Assembly (NCBI RefSeq): GCF_030067675.1 | Contig: NZ_JASJEV010000001.1 | Location: forward strand, 386,309-450,308 | Direction of reading: 5' to 3' | DNA: 64,000 bases | Origin: Chelatococcus albus | GTDB lineage: Bacteria; Pseudomonadota; Alphaproteobacteria; Rhizobiales; Beijerinckiaceae | Part shown: positions 1 through 9,794 of the stretch, one piece after another | Numbering within the stretch: position 1 is the stretch's first letter | How the letters are laid out: each line of letters starts with the position of its first letter | The notes under the pieces: generated by a model | Database searches by the model: none | What the model was told of the DNA's origin: nothing | Seen by the model: only the letters and a program-made list of their open reading frames with translations | Program-made: the position numbers and the translations under genes

Positions 1-1
1 G

Positions 2-697
2 CTTCTCGACCTCATCGTCCTCGGCATCGTGCTGATTTCGGCGCTGCTCGCGGCGGTTCGCGGCTTCACCCGCGAGGTGCTCGCCATCGCGTCCTGGGCG
101 GTCGCCGCCGTGGCGGCGCTCGTTCTGCATCCTTACGCACTGCCCTACGTCCGCGAGCACATCTCCAACGCCAATATCGCGCTCGCTGTGGCGATCGCCG
201 CCATATTCCTGGTGACGCTCGTCGTCGTCTCCTTCATCACCGTGCGGCTGTCGGACATCGTGCTCGATTCGCGCATCGGCGCGCTCGACCGCACGCTCGG
301 ATTCCTGTTTGGCGCGGCGCGCGGCCTCCTGATCTGCATCGTCGGCTTCATGTTCTTCAACTGGCTCGTGCCGGAGAAGATGCAGCCGGAATGGGCGCGC
401 AACGCCCGGGCCCGCCCCTTCCTGCAGGCGAGCGGCGATCGCCTGATGGCGATGTTGCCCGACGACCCCGAAAGCACCATCTTGCAGAAGCTGAAGCGGC
501 CGAAGACGGACGGGGAGCCGTCCGAGCCGCCCGCCGAAGCGGAGCCGCGCGCCCCCGGCACATCGCCGGCGACACCGGGTCAGCGTTCGGACAACGGCAC
601 GCGGCCGGGTTACAATCAGGCCGACCGGCGGGGGCTCGAGCAGCTCGTCGGCGGCACGGCCAGGGGACATGTGCAAGGGGCTGCGACCCAACGGTGA
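2..697 (+). CDS. cvpA: CvpA family membrane protein (5' end outside window)
   Basis: The reading frame is open from base 2, and residues before the first in-window GTG (base 29) read LLDLIVLGI, which fits a CvpA N-terminus, so the true start lies upstream. The visible 231 residues hold about four hydrophobic segments in the first 120 residues (motif RGFTREVLAIASW, then GALDRTLGFLFGAARG), followed by a charged, Pro/Glu-rich cytoplasmic tail. CvpA proteins are inner-membrane proteins; in E. coli the gene is needed for colicin V production and lies beside purF. The same cvpA-purF order is kept here, with a gap of 66 bases. The biochemical role is not established. Confidence 0.9.
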   Translation, partial: LLDLIVLGIVLISALLAAVRGFTREVLAIASWAVAAVAALVLHPYALPYVREHISNANIALAVAIAAIFLVTLVVVSFITVRLSDIVLDSRIGALDRTLGFLFGAARGLLICIVGFMFFNWLVPEKMQPEWARNARARPFLQASGDRLMAMLPDDPESTILQKLKRPKTDGEPSEPPAEAEPRAPGTSPATPGQRSDNGTRPGYNQADRRGLEQLVGGTARGHVQGAATQR

Positions 698-763
698 CGG
701 CAACCCGCCTTCGGCGAGTGCTGCGCGACGGATGACGGTGGTGGGCGACCGTCGGAGGAGGCC

Positions 764-2257
764 ATGGCCCGCGAGGCGGGCGATGGCGAGGTGCTTGCGA
801 GCGAGACGATGAACGAGTTCGATCTGGACGGCGATACGCTGCGCGAGGAGTGCGGCGTTTTCGGCATTTTCGGCCATCCCGACGCGGCGGCGATCACCGC
901 CCTCGGCCTGCACGCCCTGCAGCACCGCGGACAGGAGGCGGCCGGTATCGTCTCCTTCGACGGCAAGCGTTTCCATTCCGAGCGCCGTCATGGCCTCGTC
1001 GGCGACAATTTTTCCGACCGCAGCACCATCGAACGCCTGGCCGGCTCGGTCGCCATCGGCCACGTGCGCTATGCCACCACGGGCGAGACCGTCCTGCGCA
1101 ACGTGCAGCCGCTTTTCGCCGAACTCGGCGGCGGCGGGTTCGCCGTGGCCCACAACGGCAACCTGACCAATGCGCTGACGCTCAGGCGCGAGCTTGTACG
1201 GGACGGTGCCATCTGCCAGTCGACGAGCGATACGGAGGTCATCCTCCATCTCGTCGCGCGCAGCCGGCGCACGCGCTTCGTCGACCGCTTCATCGACGCG
1301 CTGCGCCAGATCGAGGGAGCCTATTCCTTCGTCGGGCTGACCAACAAGAAGCTCGTCGGCGCGCGCGATCCGCTCGGCATCCGCCCGCTGGTGCTCGGCG
1401 AGCTCGACGGCCGCTACATCCTCGCCTCCGAGACCTGCGCGCTCGACATCATCGGCGCGCGTTTCATCCGCGATGTCGAGAACGGCGAGATCGTGGTCAT
1501 TTCCGACACGGGGCTCGAATCGATCAAGCCCTTCCCGCCGCAGCCAATGCGGCCCTGCATCTTCGAGTACATCTATTTCGCCCGGCCGGATTCCATCGTC
1601 CACGGCCGCAATGTCTATGAAGTGCGCAAGCGCATGGGCGCGGAACTCGCGCGCGAGGCGCCCGCCGCGGCCGACGTGGTCGTGCCCGTGCCGGATTCCG
1701 GCGTGCCGGCGGCCATCGGCTATGCGCAGAGCTGCGGCATTCCCTATGAGCTCGGCATCATCCGCAACCATTATGTCGGCCGCACCTTCATCCAGCCGAC
1801 GCAGTCGGTGCGCGAGCTCGGCGTGCGCATGAAGCATTCCGCCAACCGCGGCGCCGTCGCCGGCAAACGCATCGTCCTCGTCGACGATTCGATCGTGCGC
1901 GGCACGACGTCGGTGAAGATCGTGAAGATGATGCGCGATGCAGGGGCTACGGAGGTGCACTTCCGCATCGCGAGCCCGCCGATCGCCTATCCCGACTACT
2001 ACGGGATCGACACGCCGGTGCGCGAGAAGCTGCTCGCCGCCACGCACAGCCTCGAGGAGATGCGCGCCTATATCGGGGCCGATTCCCTCGCCTTCCTGTC
2101 GGTCGACGGCGTCTATCGCGCCGTCGGCTACGAGGGCCGGGACCCGGTATGTCCGCAGTTCACCGACCACTGCTTCACTGGCGACTATCCGACACCGCTG
2201 ACCGATATCAGCGGCGAGGCGACGCCGCAGGTGTCGCTGCTCGCCGAGGCAGGCTGA
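764..2257 (+). CDS. purF: Amidophosphoribosyltransferase
   Basis: PurF catalyses the first committed step of purine synthesis, PRPP plus glutamine to 5-phosphoribosylamine. The protein is 497 aa. The Ntn-type glutaminase domain begins at Cys30 in the motif EECGVFG, so a propeptide of about 29 residues must be removed to expose the nucleophile. The phosphoribosyltransferase domain follows, with the PRPP-binding motif VLVDDSIVRGTTS near residues 370-382 and the oxygen-channel region YVGRTFIQP before it. A GGAGGA ribosome-binding site at 754-759 supports the start at 764; an alternative ATG at 809 lacks one. The gene follows cvpA on the same strand and ends at a strong intrinsic terminator. Confidence 0.98.
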   Translation: MAREAGDGEVLASETMNEFDLDGDTLREECGVFGIFGHPDAAAITALGLHALQHRGQEAAGIVSFDGKRFHSERRHGLVGDNFSDRSTIERLAGSVAIGHVRYATTGETVLRNVQPLFAELGGGGFAVAHNGNLTNALTLRRELVRDGAICQSTSDTEVILHLVARSRRTRFVDRFIDALRQIEGAYSFVGLTNKKLVGARDPLGIRPLVLGELDGRYILASETCALDIIGARFIRDVENGEIVVISDTGLESIKPFPPQPMRPCIFEYIYFARPDSIVHGRNVYEVRKRMGAELAREAPAAADVVVPVPDSGVPAAIGYAQSCGIPYELGIIRNHYVGRTFIQPTQSVRELGVRMKHSANRGAVAGKRIVLVDDSIVRGTTSVKIVKMMRDAGATEVHFRIASPPIAYPDYYGIDTPVREKLLAATHSLEEMRAYIGADSLAFLSVDGVYRAVGYEGRDPVCPQFTDHCFTGDYPTPLTDISGEATPQVSLLAEAG

Positions 2258-2273
2258 GGCGGCTCCCAAGAGT

Positions 2274-2308
2274 GCCCCCGGCCCGCCTCCGCGGGCCGGG
2301 GGCTTTTT
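2274..2308 (+). terminator. Intrinsic terminator of purF
   Basis: A perfect 13-bp GC-rich stem (left arm 2274-2286, loop CTCC, right arm 2291-2303) is followed directly by five T residues. It starts 17 bases after the purF stop codon. The next gene is on the opposite strand, so this ends the cvpA-purF transcript. Confidence 0.93.
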
Positions 2309-2320
2309 CCTGCAGTTCTC

Positions 2321-2932
2321 TCAGATCACGAGGACGCGCGTGCCGACCGGCACGCGTTGGTAGAGGTCCATGACCTCGTCGTTCATGAGGCGCACGCATC
2401 CCGAAGAGACGGCCTGGCCGATGGAAGCCGCCTCCGAGGTGCCGTGGATGCGATAGAGCGTGTCCCGGCCGTTCTGATGGAGATAGAGCGCACGCGCGCC
2501 CATCGGGTTGTCGATGCCGCCGGCCATCATCAGCGGCAGTTCCGGCTGGCGCTTGCGCATGTCCGCCGGCGGATACCAGTTCGGCCACACGGCCTTGCGC
2601 GCCACGTCGGCGCGTCCGGACCATGAGAAACCCTCGCGCCCGATGCCGCAGCCGTAACGCAGCGCCTGCCCTCCCTCGAAGACGAGGTAGAGGAAGAAGT
2701 TGTGCGTGTCGACGACGATGGAGCCGGGCCGCTCCCTCCCCTCGTAGGCGACGAGCTGGCGCCGGTAGATCGGATCAAAGGGCTCGGCATTGGCAGCGAG
2801 ATGAAGCGCCTGGGCGTCGAGCGCCTTGTGGTCGATGGCAGCAAGAGCCGCCGGGGCGGACAATGCCAGGCTCGCCGCCGGCAAGGCCGCCAGGGCGGAA
2901 CATTTGAGGAAAAGTCTGCGATCGAGCGTCAT
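2321..2932 (-). CDS. L,D-transpeptidase, YkuD family, exported
   Basis: L,D-transpeptidases form 3-3 cross-links in peptidoglycan or attach proteins to it in the periplasm. The 203-aa protein has an N-terminal signal peptide with a twin-arginine-like start (DRRLFLKCSA) and a hydrophobic stretch ending in ALA. The YkuD catalytic signature is complete: HGTSEAASIG followed by SSGCVRLMN, giving the His and Cys of the active site. The ATG at 2932 is chosen because it places the signal peptide at the N-terminus; a longer frame to 2983 would bury it. The gene is convergent with purF across the terminator. The exact cross-linking role is unknown. Confidence 0.9.
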   Translation of the reverse strand: MTLDRRLFLKCSALAALPAASLALSAPAALAAIDHKALDAQALHLAANAEPFDPIYRRQLVAYEGRERPGSIVVDTHNFFLYLVFEGGQALRYGCGIGREGFSWSGRADVARKAVWPNWYPPADMRKRQPELPLMMAGGIDNPMGARALYLHQNGRDTLYRIHGTSEAASIGQAVSSGCVRLMNDEVMDLYQRVPVGTRVLVI

Positions 2933-3028
2933 GATGGTCCTGTCGAAGGAATGGCCCGACGGCGCCTCGGCGCGAGCGCGCACGAGCGACCATCGTTGCC
3001 GGGTGCGGGATGGGTCGGTGGGGACGGG

Positions 3029-3463
3029 TCAGCCGCGCAGCGGCCCCTTCGGCGGTTCGAGCGGCGGCGACCGATCGGCCGACGGCGGCATGGCCGCGGC
3101 CCTCGCCGGCGCGAGGCGCATCGCCCCGCTGCCAGGCGCGCAAGCGGGAGCGGTCGGCAGGATGCCGTGCAGGCAGGGCCGCTTGTCACCCGCCGGCGCA
3201 GGTAACGTCTCGCCCCTCTCCGCGGCGTCGGCCGAGAGCGCGAAAACGTGCTCCGTCGCGGCGACGATGGCCGCCGCGCGGGCTGTGCTGCCCGCGATCA
3301 CATAAGCCTTGCCGAGGCCAAGGCCGAGGACGAGCGCGATGCTGATCGCCACCGCCAGCAGACGGCGCCGCGCAAACCAGGCCGCTGCCCCGGCGGAGCG
3401 CGGCGTGCGGCGCAGGGATCGCAGGCTCGCAGCACCAAACATCTTGCGCACTCTCTCGACCAT
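3029..3463 (-). CDS. Hypothetical protein with one membrane segment
   Basis: This 144-aa product is not recognised. It has a basic N-terminus (residues 1-33), one clear hydrophobic helix of about 20 residues (near residues 34-54, rich in Ala, Leu, Val and Gly) and an Ala/Pro-rich C-terminal half with two Cys. That layout suits a small membrane-anchored protein with a short periplasmic or cytoplasmic tail. It lies on the same strand as, and upstream of, the L,D-transpeptidase with a gap of 96 bases. In DNA this GC-rich a frame of this length can occur by chance; the single convincing helix is the main support. Confidence 0.4.
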   Translation of the reverse strand: MVERVRKMFGAASLRSLRRTPRSAGAAAWFARRRLLAVAISIALVLGLGLGKAYVIAGSTARAAAIVAATEHVFALSADAAERGETLPAPAGDKRPCLHGILPTAPACAPGSGAMRLAPARAAAMPPSADRSPPLEPPKGPLRG

Positions 3464-3788
3464 CCGCTGCCGGCGCCGAGCGGGAGCGGCATGAAAATAG
3501 CCATAACATCAACAACTTAGGCACGATCCCCGGCTCGCGAGCACCGAGGCTGAGCGGCGGCTCGCATCCGGGCCGGGCACCGGCTTGCCCGCCGCGGGGT
3601 TTGCTCGCACGGGATGAGAGTGAATCGCGACGCAATGGGGCAAATTTGGGCAGGCACCGCGGTATCATATGCATTCCCGGCGCCTGTTGCCGATATCACA
3701 CAGTCCCGTGCCTCACGGCCCTCGCCTCGGCCTCCCGGAGGTGGTAGGTCGAGCGCCGGCCCTTTCCAGAAGAGCAAGCAGTCCCGCA
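3464..3788. other. Intergenic region without a convincing gene
   Basis: These 325 bases separate two divergently oriented genes. A locally AT-richer patch at about 3490-3520 and another at about 3640-3680 could hold promoters, but no clear -35/-10 pair, operator or hairpin stands out. Open frames crossing it have Pro/Arg-rich composition typical of antisense frames. Confidence 0.5.
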
Positions 3789-4538
3789 ATGTCCCGACCT
3801 CTCGACGAACGCATCGCCCTGGTCACCGGCGCGTCCCGCGGCATAGGCCGCGCCGTGGCACTCGAACTCGCGCGGGCAGGCGCCCATGTCATCGCGCTCG
3901 CCCGCACGGTGGGTGCCCTGGAAGAGCTCGACGACGATATCCGGGCGGTCGGCGGCCAGGCGACGCTCGTTCCTCTCGATCTGAAGGACTACGAGGCGCT
4001 CGACCGCCTGGGTGCGGCGATCTACGAGCGCTGGGGCAAGCTCGACGTCTTCGTGGCGAACGCCGGCATCCTCGGCAGCCTGTCCCCGATCGGCCACATC
4101 GACCCGAAGACGTGGGACGACGTCATGGCCATCAACGTGACGGCGAACTGGCGCCTCGTCCGCTCGCTCGACCGGCTGCTGCTCGCTTCGGACGCCGGCA
4201 GGGCGGTGTTCCTGTCCTCGGGGGCAGCGCACAGCTGCCGCGCCTACTGGGGCCCCTACTCCGCCTCCAAGGCCGCGCTGGAGGCCATCGCCCGCACCTA
4301 CGCCGAGGAAACCCGGACGACCCCGGTGCGCGTCATGATCGTCAATCCGGGGCCGTTGCGCACCGCCATGCGGCGCTCGGCCATGCCGGGCGAGGACCCG
4401 ATGACGCTCAGGACGCCTGAGGAACTCGCCCCGCGCATCCTGGAGCTCGTGACGCCGGCCTGGAAGGACAGCGGCCTCATCTACGATTTCCCGCAGGATG
4501 CGCTGCTGCGCCCGCAGATGCCCGTCCCCGTCGCGTGA
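3789..4538 (+). CDS. Short-chain dehydrogenase/reductase (SDR)
   Basis: This is a classical SDR of 249 aa. The Rossmann dinucleotide motif TGASRGIG lies near residues 14-21, the structural NAG motif is in VANAGILG, and the catalytic Tyr and Lys are in GPYSASKAAL with an upstream SSGAAHS serine. It should be a cytoplasmic NAD(P)(H)-dependent oxidoreductase; the substrate cannot be read from the sequence. The ATG at 3789 is chosen because it starts a standard SDR N-terminus; the frame stays open to 3669 without matching the family. It ends 26 bases from the convergent der gene. Confidence 0.92.
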   Translation: MSRPLDERIALVTGASRGIGRAVALELARAGAHVIALARTVGALEELDDDIRAVGGQATLVPLDLKDYEALDRLGAAIYERWGKLDVFVANAGILGSLSPIGHIDPKTWDDVMAINVTANWRLVRSLDRLLLASDAGRAVFLSSGAAHSCRAYWGPYSASKAALEAIARTYAEETRTTPVRVMIVNPGPLRTAMRRSAMPGEDPMTLRTPEELAPRILELVTPAWKDSGLIYDFPQDALLRPQMPVPVA

Positions 4539-4564
4539 CGGACGCCCCGCCCTGCCCGCGCGCC

Positions 4565-5929
4565 TCAGCGCCGCTCGCCCTTGTCGTAGGGGTTCTTGCC
4601 CATGCGCAGCGCGAGCCGGATCGGCACGCCGGGCAGGTCGAAGGCTTCGCGCAGGCCGTTGACGAGGTAGCGCGTGTATGATTTCGGCAGGGCGTCGAGC
4701 TGGTTGCCGAAGATGGCAAAATGCGGCGGCCGGCTCTTCACCTGGGTCATGTAGCGAATCTTGATGCGCCGGCCGGCCACGGCCGGCGGCGGGTGCATCT
4801 CCAGCACGTCGCCGAGCCAGCGGTTGAGCTGCGCCGTCGCGATCCTCCGGTTCCAGACGTCGTGAGCCTGCAGGACGGCCTGCATCAGGCGGTCGACGCC
4901 CTCGCCCGCGAGCCCCGAGACGGGCACCACCTCGACGCCCTTGACCTGCGCGAGGAGGCGTGAGGCCTCCTCCTTCAATTCCTTGAGCAGGCCGGGCTTG
5001 TCGGCGACGAGGTCCCACTTGTTGAGGCCGACGACGAGCGCCCTGCCCTCGCGTTCGACAATATCGACAATCGTCAGGTCCTGCTTCTCGAAGGGAATGG
5101 TGGCGTCGAGCAACACCACGACCACCTCCGCGAAGCGCACGGCCCGCAGGCCGTCGGCGACCGAGAGCTTCTCGAGCTTGTCGTCGACGCGCGCACGCTT
5201 GCGCATGCCGGCGGTATCGAAGAGCTTCACGGCACGCCCGCGCCACTTCCAGTCGAGCGAGATGGAATCACGGGTGATCCCCGCCTCGGGCCCCGTGAGC
5301 AGCCGTTCCGCACCCACCATGCGATTGATCAGGGTGGACTTGCCGGCATTGGGCCGCCCTACGATGGCGACGCGGATGGGACGATCGGCCTCCACCCCGT
5401 CGGTCTCCTCGCCGGCTTCCTCCGCATCGTCCGGCTGGGGCAGCACAGCGGCGAGCGCATCGTAGAGCTCCCCCATGCCCTCCCCGTGCTCGGCGGAGAT
5501 CGGCACCGGATCGCCCAGGCCGAGGGCGAAGGCCTCATAGGCGCCTTCGATGCCGCCGCGCCCCTCCGCCTTGTTGGTGAGGAGAATGACCGGCTTGCCG
5601 GAGCGCCGCACGAGATCCGCGAACTGGCGGTCCATCGGCGTCAGGCCGGCGCGCGCGTCCACGACGAACAGCACCACGTCCGCTTCCGAGATCGCGGCCT
5701 CGGTCTGCGCACGCATGCGGCCGACGAGGGTGGTCTCGTGCGCGTCCTCGAGCCCCGCCGTGTCGACGATGGTGAAGGCCAGGTCTCCGAGCCGCGCCGC
5801 GCCCTCCCGGCGGTCGCGCGTGACGCCCGGCCGGTCGTCGACAAGCGCCAGCTTCTTGCCCACGAGGCGATTGAAGAGCGTCGACTTGCCGACGTTCGGG
5901 CGGCCGACGATGGCGACGACTGGAGCCAT
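4565..5929 (-). CDS. der: Ribosome-assembly GTPase Der (EngA)
   Basis: Der is the only bacterial GTPase family with two tandem G domains and is needed for 50S subunit maturation. The 454-aa protein shows both P-loops, GRPNVGKST near residue 8 and GRPNAGKST near residue 190, with matching DTAGL and DTAGM switch II motifs and NKxD-type specificity motifs (TNKAEG in the first, NKWD in the second). The C-terminal KH-like domain follows (about residues 360-440). An acidic linker rich in Glu and Asp joins the G domains. The gene lies 31 bases downstream of the yfgM-like gene on the same strand, a common arrangement. Confidence 0.98.
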   Translation of the reverse strand: MAPVVAIVGRPNVGKSTLFNRLVGKKLALVDDRPGVTRDRREGAARLGDLAFTIVDTAGLEDAHETTLVGRMRAQTEAAISEADVVLFVVDARAGLTPMDRQFADLVRRSGKPVILLTNKAEGRGGIEGAYEAFALGLGDPVPISAEHGEGMGELYDALAAVLPQPDDAEEAGEETDGVEADRPIRVAIVGRPNAGKSTLINRMVGAERLLTGPEAGITRDSISLDWKWRGRAVKLFDTAGMRKRARVDDKLEKLSVADGLRAVRFAEVVVVLLDATIPFEKQDLTIVDIVEREGRALVVGLNKWDLVADKPGLLKELKEEASRLLAQVKGVEVVPVSGLAGEGVDRLMQAVLQAHDVWNRRIATAQLNRWLGDVLEMHPPPAVAGRRIKIRYMTQVKSRPPHFAIFGNQLDALPKSYTRYLVNGLREAFDLPGVPIRLALRMGKNPYDKGERR

Positions 5930-5960
5930 GGAAAACGTGCCTGACCGGCCTTTGGCCGGT

Positions 5961-6620
5961 TTACTGCTTCGTGACGGGGCCGCCGCGCACGAGGCCGAGA
6001 TAGATCTCGGCCCGCTGACGCAGACTGCCCTGGGTTTCGCGATCCGCGACGATCTGGTCGAACCAGCGACCGGCCGCCTCGTAGTCGCCGGCCTTCAGCG
6101 CGGCGAGGCCGAGGAGTTCGCGAGCCGAGTGGCGCCATGCGCTGGACGGAGCCGCCAGCGGCTCGAGCTTGGCCGACACCGCCCTGGGGTCGAGGCCGTC
6201 GAAGCGCAGCATGACGGCGCGCAGGCGTGCCAGATCCTGCAGAAGACCGCCAACCGTCGTGTCAGCCGCCAGCGCGTCGAAGGCCGCGGCTCCCGCCTCG
6301 GGATCGCGCTTGCCAACCTCGGCGGCGAGGCGGAAGCGGGCCAGGGTGCGGTAGCCGTTCGGCGCGTCCTTGGCGACGGCCTCCAGTGTGCGCTCGGCCT
6401 CCTCGCCCTTGCCGTCGCGGGCCAGCGTCAGGGCTTCCTCGAAGCGCGCGCCGGCGGCCTCGGCCTTCTGCGTTTCGCGATGCTGCCAGTAGCGCCACGC
6501 GCCTGTGGCGATGACGAGGAGGATCGCCAGGCCGATGACGATGTTGCCGTACCGGGCCCAGAGCGCGGCTGCCTTGTCGCGCCGCAGTTCCTCGTCGATT
6601 TCGCGAAAGATGTCGGTCAT
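5961..6620 (-). CDS. YfgM-like membrane-anchored TPR protein
   Basis: This 219-aa protein starts with a short charged cytoplasmic segment ([17 protein letters not shown]), then one transmembrane helix at about residues 26-46, then an Ala/Leu/Arg-rich helical region consistent with TPR repeats facing the periplasm. That architecture matches the YfgM / DUF2133 family, which in E. coli associates with the SecYEG translocon and PpiD. Its position directly upstream of der is the usual one. The bamB gene that often sits between yfgM and der is missing here. Family assignment is by layout and synteny, so the translocon role is inferred. Confidence 0.82.
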   Translation of the reverse strand: MTDIFREIDEELRRDKAAALWARYGNIVIGLAILLVIATGAWRYWQHRETQKAEAAGARFEEALTLARDGKGEEAERTLEAVAKDAPNGYRTLARFRLAAEVGKRDPEAGAAAFDALAADTTVGGLLQDLARLRAVMLRFDGLDPRAVSAKLEPLAAPSSAWRHSARELLGLAALKAGDYEAAGRWFDQIVADRETQGSLRQRAEIYLGLVRGGPVTKQ

Positions 6621-6792
6621 CGAGCCGTCAACCGCTGCCCCGCGCCTGGCGCGGATGAATTTCGTCCGGACGGTCGCCTAGCACAGTCACCGCCCAAAGG
6701 CGAGCGTCCTTGCCCCCTCTCCTCACCGCGTGGCCAGCGCGGGAGCGATCCGCCAGCCATTCGGCGAGGCACGACGTTCTCGCAAGGCGGGC

Positions 6793-7428
6793 TCAGAATG
6801 ACAGCAAGCCGACCTGCACCGCCGTGGTGACGACGAGGAGCGTGGCGAGCGCCACGTGTACGGCCCTCGCTCCGACCGGGCTGCGCAAGATGCGCGCCAG
6901 AGAGGTGCCCACCAGCAGCCAGGCGATGTGGATGGCGACGATCATCGCCGTCAGGACAGCCGTCTTGACGACGGCATCGAGCGTTGCGGCACCGTCCACG
7001 ACGCCCGTGCCGGTGAAGACGGCAGTGATGGCGAACCAGGCCTTGGGATTGGCAACGGCGAGCAGAAAGCCGCCGGTGAAGGACGGTGCCGAAAGGTTCG
7101 CGCCCGCTTCAGCCAGCGGAGGCGCGGTGGCGATCCTGAACGCCAGATAGAGGATATAGGCGGCCGAGGCCGCGACGAGCACCGGTGCGACCTGGGGCAA
7201 GGCCTGCAGCAGGGCGACGACGCCGGCGGCGATGCCGAGCAACACTGTCGTCGTGCCGGCGACGAGGCCACTCACATAGCCCAGGGAGCGGCGAAAGCCG
7301 AAGGCCGCACCGACCGCCGTAACGCTGATGGTCGAAGGTCCGGGACTGCCCATGACGATGCTGGCCGAAAGCACGAGCGGCGGAAGGGCATGCCAGGCCT
7401 CCGACGGCAAGGCCCCCTGTTCGATCAT
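6793..7428 (-). CDS. LysE/RhtB family exporter
   Basis: LysE-family proteins export amino acids or related small molecules across the inner membrane. The 211-aa product has about six hydrophobic helices and the N-terminal family motif GSPGPSTISVTAVGAAFG, plus the mid-protein NPKAWFAITA motif typical of the family. It is transcribed divergently from an AraC-type regulator 51 bases away, a pairing often seen for exporters controlled by the neighbouring activator. The substrate is unknown. Confidence 0.93.
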   Translation of the reverse strand: MIEQGALPSEAWHALPPLVLSASIVMGSPGPSTISVTAVGAAFGFRRSLGYVSGLVAGTTTVLLGIAAGVVALLQALPQVAPVLVAASAAYILYLAFRIATAPPLAEAGANLSAPSFTGGFLLAVANPKAWFAITAVFTGTGVVDGAATLDAVVKTAVLTAMIVAIHIAWLLVGTSLARILRSPVGARAVHVALATLLVVTTAVQVGLLSF

Positions 7429-7479
7429 CGGTTTTCCCCTATTTTTCGCGATGTCGCAGAAAGGCTATTGCGAGGCGGG

Positions 7480-8319
7480 ATGCCGCGTCTTGAACGGCTG
7501 TGCGGGCAGGCTGGCTGTGCGAACCGCATCAGGATCGCCGGCGGCGCTGCGGGCATAGAGCGTATGGAGGCCCATTTTTACGGGCGGGCCTATGCGCCGC
7601 ACCGGCACGACACCTACGCCATCGGCATCACGCTTTCGGGCGTGCAGAGCTTCCGCTACCGGGGCGAACAGCGGTACAGCCTGCCCGGCCAGTGCCATAT
7701 CCTGCACCCGGACGAAGTGCACGACGGCAGCGCCGGTACCGAGGCGGGCTTCGGCTACCGCATCGTCTACATCGACCCGGGCCTCGTGCGGGAGGCGCTC
7801 GGGGGCGGCGCGCTGCCTTTCGCATGCGAGCCCGTCGTCGATGTGGCACGCCTGCCGCCGGGCTCGGTCCAACAGATCTGGGATTTCGATCGCGCCGTCG
7901 ACGAAGCCGAGCGCACCGACATCACGGTTGCGGCCCTTGCGGTGCTGGCCCCCCTCTCCCTGGGAGCCGAGACATCACCCGGCCCGCTCGCCCTGCCGGC
8001 GCTGGCGCGCGTGCGCGAGGCGATCGCCGTCGCACCGGCGCGACGTCTTTCGCTGGAGCGGCTCGAACACCTCTCCGGCCTCGACCGCTGGACCCTGGCG
8101 CGCCAGTTCCGCGCCGCCTACGGCACCAGCCCCAGCCGTTTCCGGACGATGCGGCAGCTCGACGAGGTGCGCCGCCTGTTGAGGGCCGGCACGCCACCCG
8201 CCGAAGCCGCGCTCGCCGCCGGCTTCGCCGACCAGAGCCACATGACGCGACATTTCAAGAGCGCCTACGGCATGACGCCGGTGCGATGGCTGGCTGCCGT
8301 GACGGCGCGTCGTCGGTGA
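7480..8319 (+). CDS. AraC-family transcriptional regulator
   Basis: The 279-aa protein has an N-terminal cupin-type ligand domain (about residues 20-165, with HRHDTYAIGIT and PGQCHILHPDEVHDG) and a C-terminal double helix-turn-helix domain (about 180-275). The second HTH shows AALAAGFADQSHMTRHFKSAYGMTP with the usual C-terminal signature. The ATG at 7480 follows GAGGCGGG; the open frame further upstream runs antisense to the exporter gene and is not plausible coding sequence. The divergent lysE-type gene is the likely target, with the inducer probably being the exported compound. Confidence 0.93.
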   Translation: MPRLERLCGQAGCANRIRIAGGAAGIERMEAHFYGRAYAPHRHDTYAIGITLSGVQSFRYRGEQRYSLPGQCHILHPDEVHDGSAGTEAGFGYRIVYIDPGLVREALGGGALPFACEPVVDVARLPPGSVQQIWDFDRAVDEAERTDITVAALAVLAPLSLGAETSPGPLALPALARVREAIAVAPARRLSLERLEHLSGLDRWTLARQFRAAYGTSPSRFRTMRQLDEVRRLLRAGTPPAEAALAAGFADQSHMTRHFKSAYGMTPVRWLAAVTARRR

Positions 8320-8329
8320 GTGCAATCCG

Positions 8330-9202
8330 CTACTCGGCCCTCGTGCCCTTCTCGCCGTCGTGGAGGCCCTGTTCGGGACCGCTGGGGCGGGGGCCGCCGT
8401 AAGTGTGCGCAGCGGACGGGAAAGCGCGGGCGCGTACCTCGGCAGCGTAGGACCCGACGGCCTCGCCGACGGCCCGCCCGAGCTCGGCGTAGCGCTTCAC
8501 GAATCTCGGCACCCGCTCGCTCAATCCCAGCATGTCCTCGAGCACGAGGATCTGGCCGTCGCAGGCGGCGGAGGCGCCGATGCCAATGGTGGGTACCGCA
8601 AGCGCGCGCGTGATGTCCGCCGCCAGAGGCTCGGCCACCGCCTCTATCACGACGCAGAAGGCCCCCGCCTCCGCCACGGCGCGGGCATCGGCCGCAATAA
8701 GCTGCCGCTCGGCTTCGTCCCGCCCGCGCGCGCGGAAAGAGCCGAGCTGATTGATCGCCTGCGGGGTGAGGCCGACATGGCCGATGACGGGCACGCCGCG
8801 CGCGACGAGAAACCGGATCGTCTCGGCCATGCCCACGCCCCCCTCGAGCTTCACGGCCGTACAGCCCGTCTCCTTCAGCACACGCGCGGCCGTGCGGAAG
8901 GCAGCCTCGGGACTCTCCTCGTAGCTGCCGAAGGGCAGGTCGACGGCAACGAGCGCCCGGCGCGAGCCGCGCACCACCGCCTGGCCCTGCAGGATCATGA
9001 GGTCGAGCGTCACGGGCACCGTGGACTCGAGCCCCTGCGCCACCATGCCGAGGGAATCCCCGACGAGCAAAATGTCGCAATGCGGATCGACGAGCCGCGC
9101 CATGTGGGCGTGGTAGGCCGTGAGCGCCACGATGGGTTCTCCACCCTTGCGGGCGCGGATGTCGGGCACGCTGACGCGGCGGATATCAGCCGAAACGGAC
9201 AT
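8330..9202 (-). CDS. panB: 3-methyl-2-oxobutanoate hydroxymethyltransferase
   Basis: PanB makes ketopantoate from 2-oxoisovalerate and 5,10-methylenetetrahydrofolate in pantothenate/CoA synthesis. The 290-aa protein has the TIM-barrel family motifs LVGDSLGMV and VDLPFGSYE (Mg2+-binding Asp residues), [13 protein letters not shown] and the catalytic Glu in VIEAV, and it ends with a PxxxHTY motif. The ATG at 9202 is preceded by a G-rich ribosome-binding site (AAAGGGGG). It lies 11 bases downstream of the frameshifted nnrU gene on the same strand. panC is not in the window. Confidence 0.96.
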   Translation of the reverse strand: MSVSADIRRVSVPDIRARKGGEPIVALTAYHAHMARLVDPHCDILLVGDSLGMVAQGLESTVPVTLDLMILQGQAVVRGSRRALVAVDLPFGSYEESPEAAFRTAARVLKETGCTAVKLEGGVGMAETIRFLVARGVPVIGHVGLTPQAINQLGSFRARGRDEAERQLIAADARAVAEAGAFCVVIEAVAEPLAADITRALAVPTIGIGASAACDGQILVLEDMLGLSERVPRFVKRYAELGRAVGEAVGSYAAEVRARAFPSAAHTYGGPRPSGPEQGLHDGEKGTRAE

Positions 9203-9213
9203 GGGGGCCCCCT

Positions 9214-9794
9214 TTACCCGATGACCGGCACGCCGATGAGAAGGGGGTGCAGCCATCGCACGATGGCGGCATAGGCGACCACTCCCACGACGACCGCAAT
9301 CACGTCGTTGCGCACACCGCCATAGGGAATGGGCAGCCCGCTCGGCTCGTCCGGCGCTTCACCGCGATGCGGTCGACGATGGCCCAGACGAGGAAGGCCC
9401 CGAAGAGGACGATCGAGCCGACGTCACCATTGGCGAGCAGATGGGCCGCGGCCCAGATCTTGATCGCCGCCAGCATGGGATGCTTCAGGCGCTGCCTGAT
9501 CTCCCCCGGGACATAGGCTGCGACCAGCAGGATCATGGCCGGCAGCATCAGCGCCAGGGCCAGATGCCGCGTCCACACCGGGGGATCCCAGACGGCGACG
9601 TAGCCGGCGGCGCGATAGCGTCCGTAACCCCAGACGATCAGGACGAGCCCGACGGCCGAGACCAGCGAGAAGAGGATCTTGTATGTCCCTTCGCCAAGGC
9701 GGCCGACCAGCGTGGCGCGCGCGCCCCGCGCCATGACGAGGCTATGGGACAGGAAGAAGACGACGAGGCCGAGAAGCAGAATCGTCATGAGCAT
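9214..9794 (-). pseudogene. NnrU-family membrane protein, interrupted by a -1 frameshift
   Basis: From the ATG at 9794 the frame encodes a typical NnrU protein with several helices (VWTRHLALALMLPAMILLV, ANGDVGSIVLFGAFLVWAIVD). At about 9350-9353, after VKRR, the frame diverges and would end at 9300 with an unrelated tail. One base over, the sequence resumes a family-like C-terminus ([18 protein letters not shown], then [13 protein letters not shown]) and stops at 9214. Losing one G from a short G run explains this. NnrU proteins are linked to nitrite/NO metabolism, function uncertain. Either the gene is broken in this strain or the assembly has an error here. Confidence 0.8.
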
